NCBI RefSeq assembly: GCF_900111835.1
Contig: NZ_FOJP01000017.1
Location: 121,556 to 185,555, forward strand
Direction: 5' to 3'
DNA length: 64,000 nt
Origin: Metapseudomonas otitidis
Lineage (GTDB): Bacteria; Pseudomonadota; Gammaproteobacteria; Pseudomonadales; Pseudomonadaceae
In this document: piece by piece, positions 49,639 through 60,400 of the stretch
Layout: each line of letters starts with the position of its first letter
Numbering within the stretch: the first letter of the stretch is position 1
Position numbers and translations under genes: made by a program
Notes under the pieces: generated by a model
Databases searched by the model: none
What the model saw: only the letters and a program-made list of their open reading frames with translations
What the model was told of the DNA's origin: nothing

Positions 49639-50613
49639 TTACTCGGCGGGAACAGCCTGCAAGCAGGACAGAACGGATTGGGTCAGATACGGTACCTTCC
49701 CTGAAGGCACCAGATTCGCCGCAGCCTCCAAATGAACGTCCTGATCATCGAAGAAGATATGCGGGGTGAAGGCACTGAGCACTTTGGCTTTGCCGACGCC
49801 CCCCAGGAAAAAGGCCTCATCAACGTACACGCCCCAGGCTCGCAGGGTATTGATGACGCGCATCTCGGATGGGGAATTTCGTGCGGTGACGATGGCGATT
49901 CTGATCGGTGAGTCCTTGCCACCGGTGGGCAGGCGCTCCTGCAGACGGGCCAATTTCTTCAGCAGGCTGGCGTAAGGGCCTTCTTCCATCGGCGTGTGTT
50001 GCAGCGCATCTTCCTGGGCTTTGAACGCCTCTAGCCCCTGGGTTTTGTAAACCAACTCGCTGGCGTCGGAGAACAGTACGGCGTCGCCGTCGAATGCGAT
50101 GCGTACCTGGCCCTCGGGGATTTGAGGGGCATTGGCCGGCGGAGCCTTGAGGATTGCCGCAGCACATTGCCGAGAGTCGATGACCTTCTGCGCATCCTCC
50201 ACATTGGTGGTCAGGAACAGGTCCACATCGAAGGCATCCATGTAGTCGGCCACCGACTCGCCGCCGGTAAAGGCCGAGCGAGTGATAGCTAGCTGGTCAC
50301 GGCGAATGGTCTTGAGCACGCGGATACCGGTGTCCGGGCTGTTGCGCGACATCACCACCACCTCGACCAACGGCGAGGTCTCGCCACCTTTCATATGCCG
50401 GTTGAGGTCTAGCAGCGCCTTGACCAGGTGATACCCGGTACCCGGCGCCAGCGGCTCATCCTCACGCTCCTGCATATAGCGGCGGTAGTTATCGATCACG
50501 CTTTCGGGATCGGCCTCTAGTGCCGCCTTGAACATCTGATCGGACTCGCTCATGTCGAACAGCGCGGTGGCCGAGATGCCCACCACCAGGGTCTTGCTTA
50601 AATCAAGCGCCAT
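49639..50613 (-). CDS. Cytosolic 5'-nucleotidase, cN-I family
   Basis: 324 residues from MALDLSKTLVVGISATALFDM (AGGATC upstream; the frame is open to 50685). Family hallmarks: TGYHLVKALLDLN, VVVMSRNSPDTGIRVLKTI, AFDGDAVLFSDASELVY (catalytic DxD-type region), IAIVTARNSPSEMRV and HIFFDDQDVHLEAA. HAD-type hydrolase of nucleoside monophosphates such as AMP or dNMPs. It sits between the OLD nuclease gene (84-base gap) and the 39-residue ORF (30-base gap), inside the defence cluster, where nucleotide depletion would be a plausible role. That role is inference. Confidence 0.85.
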   Translation of the reverse strand: MALDLSKTLVVGISATALFDMSESDQMFKAALEADPESVIDNYRRYMQEREDEPLAPGTGYHLVKALLDLNRHMKGGETSPLVEVVVMSRNSPDTGIRVLKTIRRDQLAITRSAFTGGESVADYMDAFDVDLFLTTNVEDAQKVIDSRQCAAAILKAPPANAPQIPEGQVRIAFDGDAVLFSDASELVYKTQGLEAFKAQEDALQHTPMEEGPYASLLKKLARLQERLPTGGKDSPIRIAIVTARNSPSEMRVINTLRAWGVYVDEAFFLGGVGKAKVLSAFTPHIFFDDQDVHLEAAANLVPSGKVPYLTQSVLSCLQAVPAE

Positions 50614-50697
50614 AGATCCTACCTTTGTGCCACCTAACACTGCCCAGCACGGGGGAAGAGAAAATTGCCTTCGGCTGGGACGCACAACATTCTGAGT

Positions 50698-52527
50698 TCA
50701 CGCGACCAACGCCAGCAGGCTCTCGAGCAACTCTTTCAGCTCCGAGCGCGGCCCAGCGCCCTCCTGGTACATCGAGCGCTGAAGAATTTGTTCAGCGGTC
50801 ATGTGCGGCCAGAGCTTGTCGATCAGATCATCGCCCTTGATACCCACCGCTTTGCCGATGATTTTCTTTGCGTCGCAGGTGTCGGTGAAATTCACCCTAA
50901 CCCCGGTTCGCGCATCAATCATGTCAGGGCACAGGTAGTTCTCGATTTCCCGTTTGCGCGTCGAGTAGAAGGGGCGCCCGCGTGCTTCGACTTCCTGTTT
51001 GCGCTTTGCGATTGAAGCGAACTGCTCCGGACTGCCGCCGATGTCGGAGTCCAGAAACACGCACCAGGGCAGCCCGAGGTCATCGGCGAGGTTGAGGGTG
51101 ACCCAGTGCTTCACGCTGCCACAGCCGCCAATCAGGATCGGGACGATACCGGCATCCTCAAGACTGGACGGGAGATATCCGCCAGCCTTCAGGGTATTGG
51201 CCGCATGGCGGAGGAAGGTGACGTCTGATTTACCTTCCACCAGCACAACGCCCTTCGCCCGCTCCATACCCGTTTCGGGGAGCACACCCAGACTCTCGGC
51301 AGCTTCCTTGAGCACATTGTCATTGGGCATTTTGACGGTGGGGATGCCGTTCTCATCCTTGGTGACATAGCGGATACCCTCGATGGGCATCAGGCCGGCC
51401 AGGGCGGGGACGTGGGTGGTGACGATGATCTGCCGGTTAGGCTGGTTGGAAAGCTCCAGCAGCGCCTTCATCAGCATCATCTGGTAGTTGGGGTGCTGGG
51501 AGGTCTCCGGCTCTTCGATGGCGTAAATCACATTACGCTGGGAGCCCACTACCGCCTTCTCCGCCTCGGCGCGGAAGAAGTTAAGCAGGATCAGTCGGCG
51601 CACGCCGCTGCCGCGCTTGTTGATGGGGATGCCATTCTCACCATCCAGGGTGAAGCTGAAGCTCCACTTGGGCTTTTCCTTGAAGCGCGGGGTCAGCTCA
51701 TTGGCCAGCTCGGGAGCCATTTCCCGCAGCTTGTCGAGGGTGCGGGCAGCGACATCCAGCACACTGGCTTCGATCTGCTGTTCCAGCGCGCTGATCTGGT
51801 CCTGCAGTGCAGCCTGCGCCTCCTTGACCGCCTGCTGCAGCGGGTTCTTGGCCTCGGCGTCGCCATCACTGCTTTCGCGATCCGCCTTGAGCAGGGCGAA
51901 GGTGGGCAGCTGGGCCTCGATCTTTTCCCAGATGGATTTGCTGTCGGTCGAAAGCCCTTTGCTGACGTCGAGCAGCGTCTCCTTACAGGCAATGGGCTGT
52001 GCCGCATCACGAATAGCCTGCCGCCACTGGGAAGCCACACGCTTGTCTGCTACCTGCTCGGCAACGCCTTGCTGCTCACCAAGCTTTCTCAGGTCGGCCA
52101 TTTTCAGGCTCAGCAGCCCAGCCAGCACTTCATCGTTAGGGTGCTCACAGCGGATGGCGGTTCGCTCCAGCTTGCCGGTGCTGGCCTTGAAGGTTTTGAC
52201 GATCTCCAGCGCGCCCTCGGCGTTGAGCAGATACTCATGCGTCAATGAAGTCTCGGCATTTTCATCCAGCACCAGTGCCTCGGGCAGGCCGTCGAACTCA
52301 CAGGCAATCTCAAACTGCTCGGCACCCTCGGCCAGGCTGAAGCAGTTCATGTCGCTCTTGTCAGCCTTGACGTCGCCGCTTTCGAAGAAGATGGCCAGGG
52401 CTTCGAGGATGGTCGACTTACCATAGTCATTGCGACCGACGATGCCGGTCATGGCTTCGTCGATGGGAATGACGGTGGTGGAGCGGTAGCCGCGAAAATG
52501 GGTGAGTTTGACGGATTTGAGGCGCAT
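50698..52527 (-). CDS. OLD-family ATP-dependent endonuclease (AAA + TOPRIM)
   Basis: 609 residues. N-terminal SMC/RecF-like ATPase with Walker A GRNDYGKST (31-39), a coiled middle (about 220-270) and signature/Walker B near NKRGSGVRRLILLNFF and VIYAIEEPETSQHPNYQ. C-terminal TOPRIM nuclease has VVLVEGKSDVTFL and FLDSDIGG metal-binding motifs. Similar in layout to P2 OLD and to GajA of Gabija, but there is no GajB helicase nearby. It follows hsdS by 14 bases in the type I operon, so it is cotranscribed with the restriction genes and probably an added anti-phage nuclease. Confidence 0.86.
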   Translation of the reverse strand: MRLKSVKLTHFRGYRSTTVIPIDEAMTGIVGRNDYGKSTILEALAIFFESGDVKADKSDMNCFSLAEGAEQFEIACEFDGLPEALVLDENAETSLTHEYLLNAEGALEIVKTFKASTGKLERTAIRCEHPNDEVLAGLLSLKMADLRKLGEQQGVAEQVADKRVASQWRQAIRDAAQPIACKETLLDVSKGLSTDSKSIWEKIEAQLPTFALLKADRESSDGDAEAKNPLQQAVKEAQAALQDQISALEQQIEASVLDVAARTLDKLREMAPELANELTPRFKEKPKWSFSFTLDGENGIPINKRGSGVRRLILLNFFRAEAEKAVVGSQRNVIYAIEEPETSQHPNYQMMLMKALLELSNQPNRQIIVTTHVPALAGLMPIEGIRYVTKDENGIPTVKMPNDNVLKEAAESLGVLPETGMERAKGVVLVEGKSDVTFLRHAANTLKAGGYLPSSLEDAGIVPILIGGCGSVKHWVTLNLADDLGLPWCVFLDSDIGGSPEQFASIAKRKQEVEARGRPFYSTRKREIENYLCPDMIDARTGVRVNFTDTCDAKKIIGKAVGIKGDDLIDKLWPHMTAEQILQRSMYQEGAGPRSELKELLESLLALVA

Positions 52528-52541
52528 GGGGATTTCCTTAT

Positions 52542-53699
52542 CTATAGCTGGCCGGAGAAGGCTTTTTGGCTTAGCGCATCAAACATCATTTCGGCGCTCA
52601 AAAGAGCATTGGCAGCCTGTACTTTGGCACTATCAACCACATCCAATATTTCCGAAAATCTTCGCTGCATATCTGCAGAGGGGAAGATTATCGGGAAATT
52701 CTCCAAGTGCTCCTTATTAAGCTGCCGCTTATCAATTCCACCAACACACACCGACCTAATGTATTCGTAATACTCAGGCATGGTCAGAATGAACAATACA
52801 AATTTCTTATCTACCTTTCCTCCCAGCCTTATCAAGTACACGTGCCCATTCACGTTTGCACTATTATCCTCACCAAAAAACATTGCAGCGCGACCCAAGC
52901 TGCTATTTTCCGTATTAAAGCGACCAGTCTTAGTCATCAAAATGTCTTGATGCTTTAAGCTGCTACCCGCCATTTTCCTATGTGTCGCCGCATCAATATA
53001 AGCCACATCATCAAGAATTATTTTCCTCTTCCATACATTCTGACTTCTCAGAAAAACGACACCACTCTCAACATAGTTTTCCTTGCCACCTTTAGGCGTA
53101 TTACCGCTGTGGATTTTCAGCGATAAGTCTTTGAGCAGTTTTACTTCCCATCCCTTCGGATTAGTCACCGGGTCGCCGAACATGTCCAGAAACACGGCGC
53201 GGAGGAAGTCGTCGGCGAGCTGGATGGTTTGCTGACGTTTGCGGCGGATGGCGTCGGCCTTGTCGAGGATAGTGGCGATGCGCTTTTGTTCGGGCAGGGG
53301 TGGGACTGGAACAACATTTTCCTTGAGAAACTTAAAGTGCCTACTATAACCAGCAGACTCAATATTCAATGAAGACAAATAATAGAATAAGAATTTCTTG
53401 TCCAACTCAACCTTTGGCTCAAGAACCTTTGCACCATCAGCGCCTAAGCAAAAAGGCTCATCTATAAATTTAAAAATCCGGGTGTGATCACCAAATATAA
53501 CTGCAGGACACCCACCCAAAGAGACTACTGACTCATCATCTGTATAGCCACCAAACTTCTGTTGCCCTTGGTCAACTATAGGAAATCTGCCTTGCTCCAA
53601 GTATTCAGATTTCTGCAGCTTCGAATATTCAGATGTGGCGTCTTTGACAGCCAAGCTGAACGGCAATACATCCCAATGCGCCGGAAAAACTTGACTCAC
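52542..53699 (-). CDS. hsdS: Type I restriction-modification specificity subunit HsdS
   Basis: 385 residues. Two target-recognition halves (about 1-135 and 185-345) are joined by the conserved helical spacer VPPLPEQKRIATILDKADAIRRKRQQTIQLADDFLRAVFLDMFGDP; FPIVDQGQQKFGGYTDD and GNTPKGGKENYVESGVVFLRSQNV are recognition-domain starts. It starts at GTG, and GTGA overlaps the hsdM stop. The recognition domains are noticeably AT-rich, as usual for exchanged specificity modules. The sequence recognised cannot be read. Confidence 0.92.
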   Translation of the reverse strand: MSQVFPAHWDVLPFSLAVKDATSEYSKLQKSEYLEQGRFPIVDQGQQKFGGYTDDESVVSLGGCPAVIFGDHTRIFKFIDEPFCLGADGAKVLEPKVELDKKFLFYYLSSLNIESAGYSRHFKFLKENVVPVPPLPEQKRIATILDKADAIRRKRQQTIQLADDFLRAVFLDMFGDPVTNPKGWEVKLLKDLSLKIHSGNTPKGGKENYVESGVVFLRSQNVWKRKIILDDVAYIDAATHRKMAGSSLKHQDILMTKTGRFNTENSSLGRAAMFFGEDNSANVNGHVYLIRLGGKVDKKFVLFILTMPEYYEYIRSVCVGGIDKRQLNKEHLENFPIIFPSADMQRRFSEILDVVDSAKVQAANALLSAEMMFDALSQKAFSGQL

Positions 53700-55279
53700 A
53701 GCATCCCCTCCAGCTCATCCAGATCCGCCAGAATGTCCTGCTCCAACCCTTTGAGCCGTTGCAGAATCACCTTCGGGTCTTCGTACTGCTCCTGCTGGTA
53801 CTCCACTTTCTTGTAGCGGTTGATGGAGAGGTCGTACTTGTTGGCGGCGATATCCTCGGCGGGTACGACAAAGGCCTTTTTGCGCTTGTCGCCGAACAGG
53901 GTATTGATAGTGCTGGCGCTGAGATTGCTCTCGACCATCTGCCGGTATTTTTGCCATTGGGTAATGGCGTCGGGCAGGTCGTTGCTGCCCTCACCTTTCA
54001 GCTCGGTGCGCTTGTCGTCCAGCGAGTAGCCGTCGGCCTGCAGGTCGTAGAACCACACACGTTCGGTGGTGCCGCCCTTGGTGAAGATGAGGATGGCAGT
54101 GCTGACACCGGCGTAGGGTTTGAACACGCCGCTGGGCAGACTGACGATGCCTTCGAGCTGGTTGTTGTCGAGCAGCTCCTGGCGCAATTGCTGGTGGGCC
54201 TTGCTGGAGCCGAACAGAACGCCGTCCGGCACGATCACTGCGGCGCGGCCACCGAGCTTGAGCGAGCGGAGGATATGGGCGACGAACAGCAGCTCGGTCT
54301 TTTTGGTTTTCACCAGGCCGAGTACGTCGGGGTTGGTGTTGGTTTCGTCCAGGCTGCCTTTGAACGGAGGGTTGGCCAGCACCACGTCGAAGAAGTTCTG
54401 CTCCTGACGCGGGTAGTGTTCCTTGATGGATTTGCTCAGGGAGTCCTGGTAGCGGATGTTCGCGCCGTTCACGCCGTGGAGCATCATGTTCATGCTGGAG
54501 ACGCGCAGCATGGTGGTGTCGAAGTCGAAGCCCCAGAACATCTGGCTGTTGATGTGCTGGCGGTAGGGTTCGAGCAGGTCGCCGGAGTAATGCAGGTTGC
54601 CATCTTCATCGCTGAACGTGCCTTCCGGGCTGGAGTTCACGCGGTTGAGGTATTCCATGGTGCGGGCGAGAAAGCCGGCGGTGCCGCAGGCAGGGTCGCA
54701 GATCACCTCGGTGGGCTGCGGGGCAATCAGCTCGATCATGGCGTCGATGATGTGGCGCGGCGTGCGGAACTGGCCGTTGATGCCGGCGGTGGTGAGCTTG
54801 CTTAGCAGGTATTCGTAGATATCGCCTTTTACGTCGCTCTGGGTCAGCGGCAGGTCGTTGACCATCTCCACGGCGGTAGTGAGCACGGACTCGTTCTTGA
54901 TCTCTAGATCGGCGTCCTGCATGTATTCGCTGATATGGCCGAGGCCCTCGCGCTCACCGCCCTCGCCTTCGGCGCCGCCCAGCTTGGCGAAGAACGGATA
55001 GACCTTTCGCTTGAGGTGGCTGTGCAACTCCTTGCCACTCATGTTGCGGAAATTTTTCCAGCGCAGCAGCTGGCCTTCCGGGGTATTGGGGAACAGGCGA
55101 TCGAAGGCCTTGCCGGTGCGGTTGGCTTTGCGCTCGGCCACGTCCTCCTGCATGTCGAGCATGCGGGCGAACATCAGGTAACTGATCTGTTCGATTACGG
55201 TCAGCGGGTTAGTGATGCCGCCAGTCCAGAATTTTTCCCAGAGCTTGTCGATATCGTTGCGAATTTTGCCAGTTAGCAT
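53696..55279 (-). CDS. hsdM: Type I DNA methyltransferase subunit HsdM
   Basis: 527 residues. N-terminal helical domain ([33 protein letters not shown]), SAM motif [11 protein letters not shown] and catalytic NPPF ([11 protein letters not shown]) for N6-adenine methylation. It forms the modification complex with HsdS. It overlaps rmuC by one base at its start and hsdS by four at its end. Confidence 0.95.
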   Translation of the reverse strand: MLTGKIRNDIDKLWEKFWTGGITNPLTVIEQISYLMFARMLDMQEDVAERKANRTGKAFDRLFPNTPEGQLLRWKNFRNMSGKELHSHLKRKVYPFFAKLGGAEGEGGEREGLGHISEYMQDADLEIKNESVLTTAVEMVNDLPLTQSDVKGDIYEYLLSKLTTAGINGQFRTPRHIIDAMIELIAPQPTEVICDPACGTAGFLARTMEYLNRVNSSPEGTFSDEDGNLHYSGDLLEPYRQHINSQMFWGFDFDTTMLRVSSMNMMLHGVNGANIRYQDSLSKSIKEHYPRQEQNFFDVVLANPPFKGSLDETNTNPDVLGLVKTKKTELLFVAHILRSLKLGGRAAVIVPDGVLFGSSKAHQQLRQELLDNNQLEGIVSLPSGVFKPYAGVSTAILIFTKGGTTERVWFYDLQADGYSLDDKRTELKGEGSNDLPDAITQWQKYRQMVESNLSASTINTLFGDKRKKAFVVPAEDIAANKYDLSINRYKKVEYQQEQYEDPKVILQRLKGLEQDILADLDELEGML

Positions 55280-57441
55280 CAGAAGAACTCGAATTCGTTT
55301 TTAGTGCTGGTTTCTGTGTGAGAGGACTGCTCGCCTTCGTGGTCGTCGGCTGGTAGCTGCGGCAGGCCCTCGTTTGGCTCAGGCGATTCGTCGAGGGCCT
55401 CGACGATCAGCGAGAGTCGCTCGTTTTGGAAATCAACATGAACAGGCTCCAGCGTCGGCAGGGTCTTGCTGACTTTGGCTGACAGCTGGCTAAAGCGATC
55501 AATCTTGCCGTATAGCCCCTGCTGACCCGCCAATGCTGTTATCGCGCTGTTGTAGTGCTTGCTCGCCGTATTCAGCGTACCGCCCAGCTTGCCGATGCGC
55601 TCAGCCACAAGGCATACCTGGTTATAGATCTCGCCAGCCTTCTCGCTGATCTCACGCGCTTCGGCATTGCTGCGCTCGATCATCCACAGGTTGGCGACGG
55701 TGCGCAGAATGGGAATTAGGGTGGTGTGGGAAACCAGCACGATGTGCTTTTTGTAGCCGTATTCGAACAGATCCTTGTTGTGCTTCATGGCCTCAATGTA
55801 GGCAGGCTCAATGGGCATGAACATGAGCACAAAGTCAGGGCTATGAATGCCGGCTAGGTTGGTGTAGTCCTTGGAGGCCAAGTCATCGATATGCTTGCGC
55901 ACCGCTTTAACATGTTCAGCCATGGCCAGCTGGTATTCCTCTGGTGACTCGGCGCCAACGGCGCGGTCGTAGGCAACCAGAGAGACCTTGCTGTCGATGA
56001 TGATGTGTTTGCCGTCAGGCAGTTTGATCAGGTAGTCGGTTTGCTTGGAGCGGCCCTCGGCATCTTTGAAGGCTGCCTGCACTTCGTAGTGTGCCTCTTC
56101 GATCAGCCCGCTCATTTCCAGCGTGCGACGCAGTTGCGCCTCACCCCAGGCCCCACGTTGCTGGGAGTCTCCCTTGAGCGCGGAGGTGAGGTTGTTGGCC
56201 TCTTTGCTCATCTGCAGGCCGATTTCCAGCACCTTTTTGATTTCAGAGTTGAGACTGGTGTTGCCCTGCAGGGACGCATCGTGAACTTCGTTGATGCGCT
56301 TCTGGAAACCTTCGATCTGCTCGCGGAATGGCTTGAGCATACCGTCGATGCTGGTTTGGCTGGTTTGGGTGAAGGTCTTGCCCTTCTCCTCGAAAATCTT
56401 GTTGGCCAGGTTCTCGAACTCCTGGGTCAGCGACTTGCGCGCATCAGCCAGCTGCGTCATCTGCTCCTGGAAGTGCTCCTCGCGCTTCTGCAGGGTGGTT
56501 TTGAGCTCGGTGTGCTCGGATGACAGCGTGTTGAAACGCTCCTGGAGTTCGCCGAACGCTTTTACCTGCTCAGTCAGGTGCTGCTTGGTTTCAGTCAACT
56601 GCTCGCGTGCATCGCGCTCTGAGGTCTCCAGCGACTTGGCGCGCTTGCCCTCGGCGGCCAGCTCATCCTTTAGGCGGTCGCGATCAGCATGTAGTTGCTC
56701 GTTGGTGGTTTGGGCCTGCGCCAGACGCTCCCGCAGCTCTGTCACCTGTTTCGCGCTGTTATCCAGGGCCGTCTTCAGCTCAGCATGCTGATTACTGAGC
56801 GGCTGATAACGCCCCAGTAGCTCGTTGTATTCCTGAGCCTGAGCGACCATCTTCTGGCGAATTTCAGCAAGCTGCTCACGTGCCTCACGCTCGCCAGTTG
56901 CCGCCACCTTGGCGCTGGCATCGAGGCCTGCCAGCTCGTCCTTAAGAGTGTCACGTTCGCCTTGCAATGAGGTGACTGCAGTTTGCTCTGCGGTTAGACG
57001 ATCACGCAGCTCAGAGACTTGCCCCTGCAGCGCTCGCCCTTCGGCCTGAGCAGTTTCCAGACGTTTGGCGGCGTCGTGATGCTGTCGGCTGGCATCGTCC
57101 AGCTTCAGCTGCAACGCAGCCAGAGAGTCTTTGCCTTCCTGCTGCTCCTTATTCAGTCGAGCCTCATTGTCGAAGGCTGCCTGCAGCTTGGCTTTCAGGG
57201 TGCTTTCTGCGAGCTGGAGTTCATGAGCACGTGCTTCCGCGGCTTTGAGCTGCTCACTCAGCGCTGCGCTGCCGGCCACTGCCGTCGCTTGAGCCTGCTG
57301 GGCCTGCTCAAGCTGGGCTGCCAGAAGGCTGAGTTGCCGTCCCTGACGCAATGCCGCTAAGAAATAACCCAGCAACGCACAAGCCAGTGCGAGTACGGCT
57401 GTGATGACGATGATGTCGATAGTCCATTGACTGGCTTGCAT
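55279..57441 (-). CDS. rmuC: RmuC-family protein embedded in the hsd operon
   Basis: 720 residues, longer than typical RmuC (about 475) because of an extended coiled coil. N-terminal membrane helix (about 8-30), coiled coil (about 35-350), then the RmuC core: [44 protein letters not shown] (nuclease-like fold) and [16 protein letters not shown]. RmuC limits recombination at inverted repeats; its action is not biochemically settled. Its place between hsdR and hsdM is a recurrent arrangement in type I loci and suggests a defence-linked paralogue. ATG at 57441 has AGGAG upstream; GTG at 57447 is less likely. Confidence 0.85.
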   Translation of the reverse strand: MQASQWTIDIIVITAVLALACALLGYFLAALRQGRQLSLLAAQLEQAQQAQATAVAGSAALSEQLKAAEARAHELQLAESTLKAKLQAAFDNEARLNKEQQEGKDSLAALQLKLDDASRQHHDAAKRLETAQAEGRALQGQVSELRDRLTAEQTAVTSLQGERDTLKDELAGLDASAKVAATGEREAREQLAEIRQKMVAQAQEYNELLGRYQPLSNQHAELKTALDNSAKQVTELRERLAQAQTTNEQLHADRDRLKDELAAEGKRAKSLETSERDAREQLTETKQHLTEQVKAFGELQERFNTLSSEHTELKTTLQKREEHFQEQMTQLADARKSLTQEFENLANKIFEEKGKTFTQTSQTSIDGMLKPFREQIEGFQKRINEVHDASLQGNTSLNSEIKKVLEIGLQMSKEANNLTSALKGDSQQRGAWGEAQLRRTLEMSGLIEEAHYEVQAAFKDAEGRSKQTDYLIKLPDGKHIIIDSKVSLVAYDRAVGAESPEEYQLAMAEHVKAVRKHIDDLASKDYTNLAGIHSPDFVLMFMPIEPAYIEAMKHNKDLFEYGYKKHIVLVSHTTLIPILRTVANLWMIERSNAEAREISEKAGEIYNQVCLVAERIGKLGGTLNTASKHYNSAITALAGQQGLYGKIDRFSQLSAKVSKTLPTLEPVHVDFQNERLSLIVEALDESPEPNEGLPQLPADDHEGEQSSHTETSTKNEFEFF

Positions 57442-57449
57442 GTGCACTC

Positions 57450-60400
57450 CTAGTGACTGGTGGGCGGGGTTTCCCCGCGCAAGAAGGGCTTGAGCACGGC
57501 CACCAGCTCACCCACGTCGGCTGGGGTAAACACACCGTCGATGCCTTCGTGAGAGATGCTGGAAAACGGCGCGTCGTAGAGTTTCTCGATGACGATGCTG
57601 CCGTGCTGGGCGATGTAGCCTTTGAGCAGGTTCATGAAGCGCACCTGCTGGGCCGTGAGGCTGGGGTGGGTATGCAGGAACTGGGCGAAATGCTGCTCGA
57701 TAGCCTGGACATCCAAACCAATCAGCTCACGCACGGTCAGCTGCAGCTCATTGGCGGTACGGCCATAGAACTCGTTGAGCACCTGCAGGCTGACGCCGGG
57801 GTGGGTGGTGAGGATGGTCGAAGTAAGCGAACTCAGCTCCTGCTCGGCAATCGGCTCGCCCCTGTGGATTTTCTGCAGGGTTGGGTTGGCAGCCAGCATG
57901 CCGTCGAGGATGTCCTTGAGGCGGCGCCGGTAGATCATTGCCTCGTTGGCGCCGGCAATGGTGATGACGCGCTCTGCCTCCTTTACGCCGCCATCGGCGG
58001 TGCGAGTACCCGGCGTTACGTAGCCTGTGCCATCTCCGGACTTCCGGTATTTCATGATGCCGCGCAGCTCCTGACGCGCGCCCTCCAGCTTGCCCACGTT
58101 GGCATTGAGCCAGAAGTCCGCGCTGCGCACTTCCGCAATCAGGGCATCCTTCTGGCGCACCGCCTGAATATTGATGGCGAGCTTGTCGATTTCCTGCAGC
58201 AGGGTGATCTTGCCATCCTCGAAACAGCTGGCCTGCTCTACCAGGCAGCGCTCGATACCGGCGATGAGCTTGTCGAGCGCGGTGGCATGTTTGTCACGCA
58301 ACACACGGGCAGACATCAACGGAGCGATGGTGGTCGCCAGCAGGTGCTGGGTTTTGGCGTCGAACTTCTGCAGTTGGTCGCCCTGCTGCAACTGGTGCAC
58401 AGCACGCAGCTCGCGTTTAACAGCAACGCTACTCTCCGGCAGGTCGTTGATGTCGGCACGCAGCAGCTCGATGGCGGCATCGAAGGCGGCGGCATGGTTG
58501 TGCTTGAGGGCGGCCTGCGCCAACTCTAGACGTGCTTCGAAGGTGGTTTGCAGGAGCGACTTGCCGCCCTGGTCTTCCGGCTCTTCGTACTCCTGCTCGA
58601 AGAAGTCGAAGTTACCGTAGTGATCGAAGATGAGGAATTCGGTCTTGTGCTTGCCCTGACCAAACAGGTTGGGGCGCAGGCGTGTGCCGCGCCCGATCAT
58701 CTGCCAGAACTTCACCCAGGATTTGACCGGCTTGGCGAAGACCAGGTTGACCACTTCGGGCACGTCGATGCCGGTATCAAGCATGTCCACCGAGATGGCG
58801 ATGCGGAAGTCGTTGCCCGGCTTTTTGAATTCCTTGATCAGGGTATCCACGTGCGGGATGGCGTTGTGGATGACCTTGCAGACCTTGCTGCCGTACTGGG
58901 GGTAGAGCTTGCAGAAGAGCGCCTCCAGATGCTCGGCATGTTCCTGGCGCTGGGCGAAAACGATGGTCTTGCCGACCAGTGAACCGGTCTCGTCCTTGAT
59001 GCCGTTGTTGATCAGGTTTTCCAGAATGATGCGGTCGGTGTCTTCGCTGAAGATCTTGCGGCCTATGTCCTTGCCGGCGATGGTGGTGCGCTTGGCCTCC
59101 TCCTCGCCGAGGTCTTCTTCGAGCTGACGCTGCTGCTCCTCACTCAGGTCGTTGTAGTGAATGCCATCGCGCAGGAAGTCGGTGGTGAGGTCTTTGACGC
59201 GGAACGGAACCAAGTAAGGTGGATCGTTGTTGATAGCCGCATCGAGGCCGAACTCGAAGGTCGGGTCGGTGGTCTCGCAATCGAACATGTCGAAGGTGTT
59301 GCGGCTGATGAACTTCACCGGAGTGGCAGTGAGGCCTACCTGCAGGGCATCGAAGTAATCGAACAGGTCGCGGTACTTGTTGTAGATGCTGCGGTGACTT
59401 TCGTCGGCAATGATCAGGTCGAAGAAGCCCACATCAAGCTGGGCGAAGCGGTTCATCATGCCCGGGTAGGTGGCGATGTAGACGCGTGCGGTCTGGTCCA
59501 CCTTGTTGGTTTCACCGATTACGCAGCGCGGCTCGCTGGGCAGGTTCTGCTTGAAGGCCTCATCAGCCTGCACGCGCAGCTCCTTGCGGTCACACAGGAA
59601 CAGCACGCGCTTGGCCCAACCGGTGCGCAGCAGCAGCTCGGCCAGCGCGATGGCCACGCGGGTCTTGCCCGTGCCGGTGGCCTGGATGATCAGCGCGCGG
59701 CGACGTTGTTGCTGGAAGTGCGCAGCAACCGTTTTGATCGCTTCGATCTGATAGGGACGATCAGCAATGTTCAGATCCGGGTTATGACGCTCCAGCTCCG
59801 CTTTGCGGTATTGCCGCTGGTAGATCAGGTATTCGAGGCTGTCCTTACTGTAGAGGCCATACACCGGGCGGTAGGTGTTGTACTGCGCGTCATCCCAAAT
59901 GAAGGTCTCGTAGCCGTTGCTGTAGAAAATCACCGGGCGTTGCATGCCCATGCGCTCGAAGCCGTCGGCATACATGCGTGCCTGTTCGCGCCCGGCCTGC
60001 AGACTGACATTGCCGGATTTCTTGGCCTCGATCACGGCCAGCGGCTGACCGTTGTCGCCCCATAGCACGTAGTCTGCCCGGCCCTTGCCGGAAACGTTAT
60101 CGGGGAAGTCGACGTCTACTTCCTGGCCGACCTGCGAGGGATTGCTGATATCCCAGCCCGCCTGCACCAGCATGGCGTCGATCAGCAGAGCGCGGGTCTT
60201 GGCCTCATTCCACTGCAGGCTGTCGGCTACCTTCTGGCTCTGCTGCTGACGTTTCTGCTGGTCAGGCTTGGCAGGTGGCTCCAGCTTTTCGAGATTGCGG
60301 GTGCGCTCCTGCTCCAGCTTCTCCATGACGCGTTGCAGCTCTTCCTGCTGCTGGTTGAGTTCCTTTTCATAACTGGAGACGGTCTTCTGCAGGCTGGCTA

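Noticed and set aside
50698..52527. Gabija system based on the GajA-like nuclease
   Set aside because: No UvrD-like GajB helicase is adjacent; the neighbours are hsdS and a nucleotidase.
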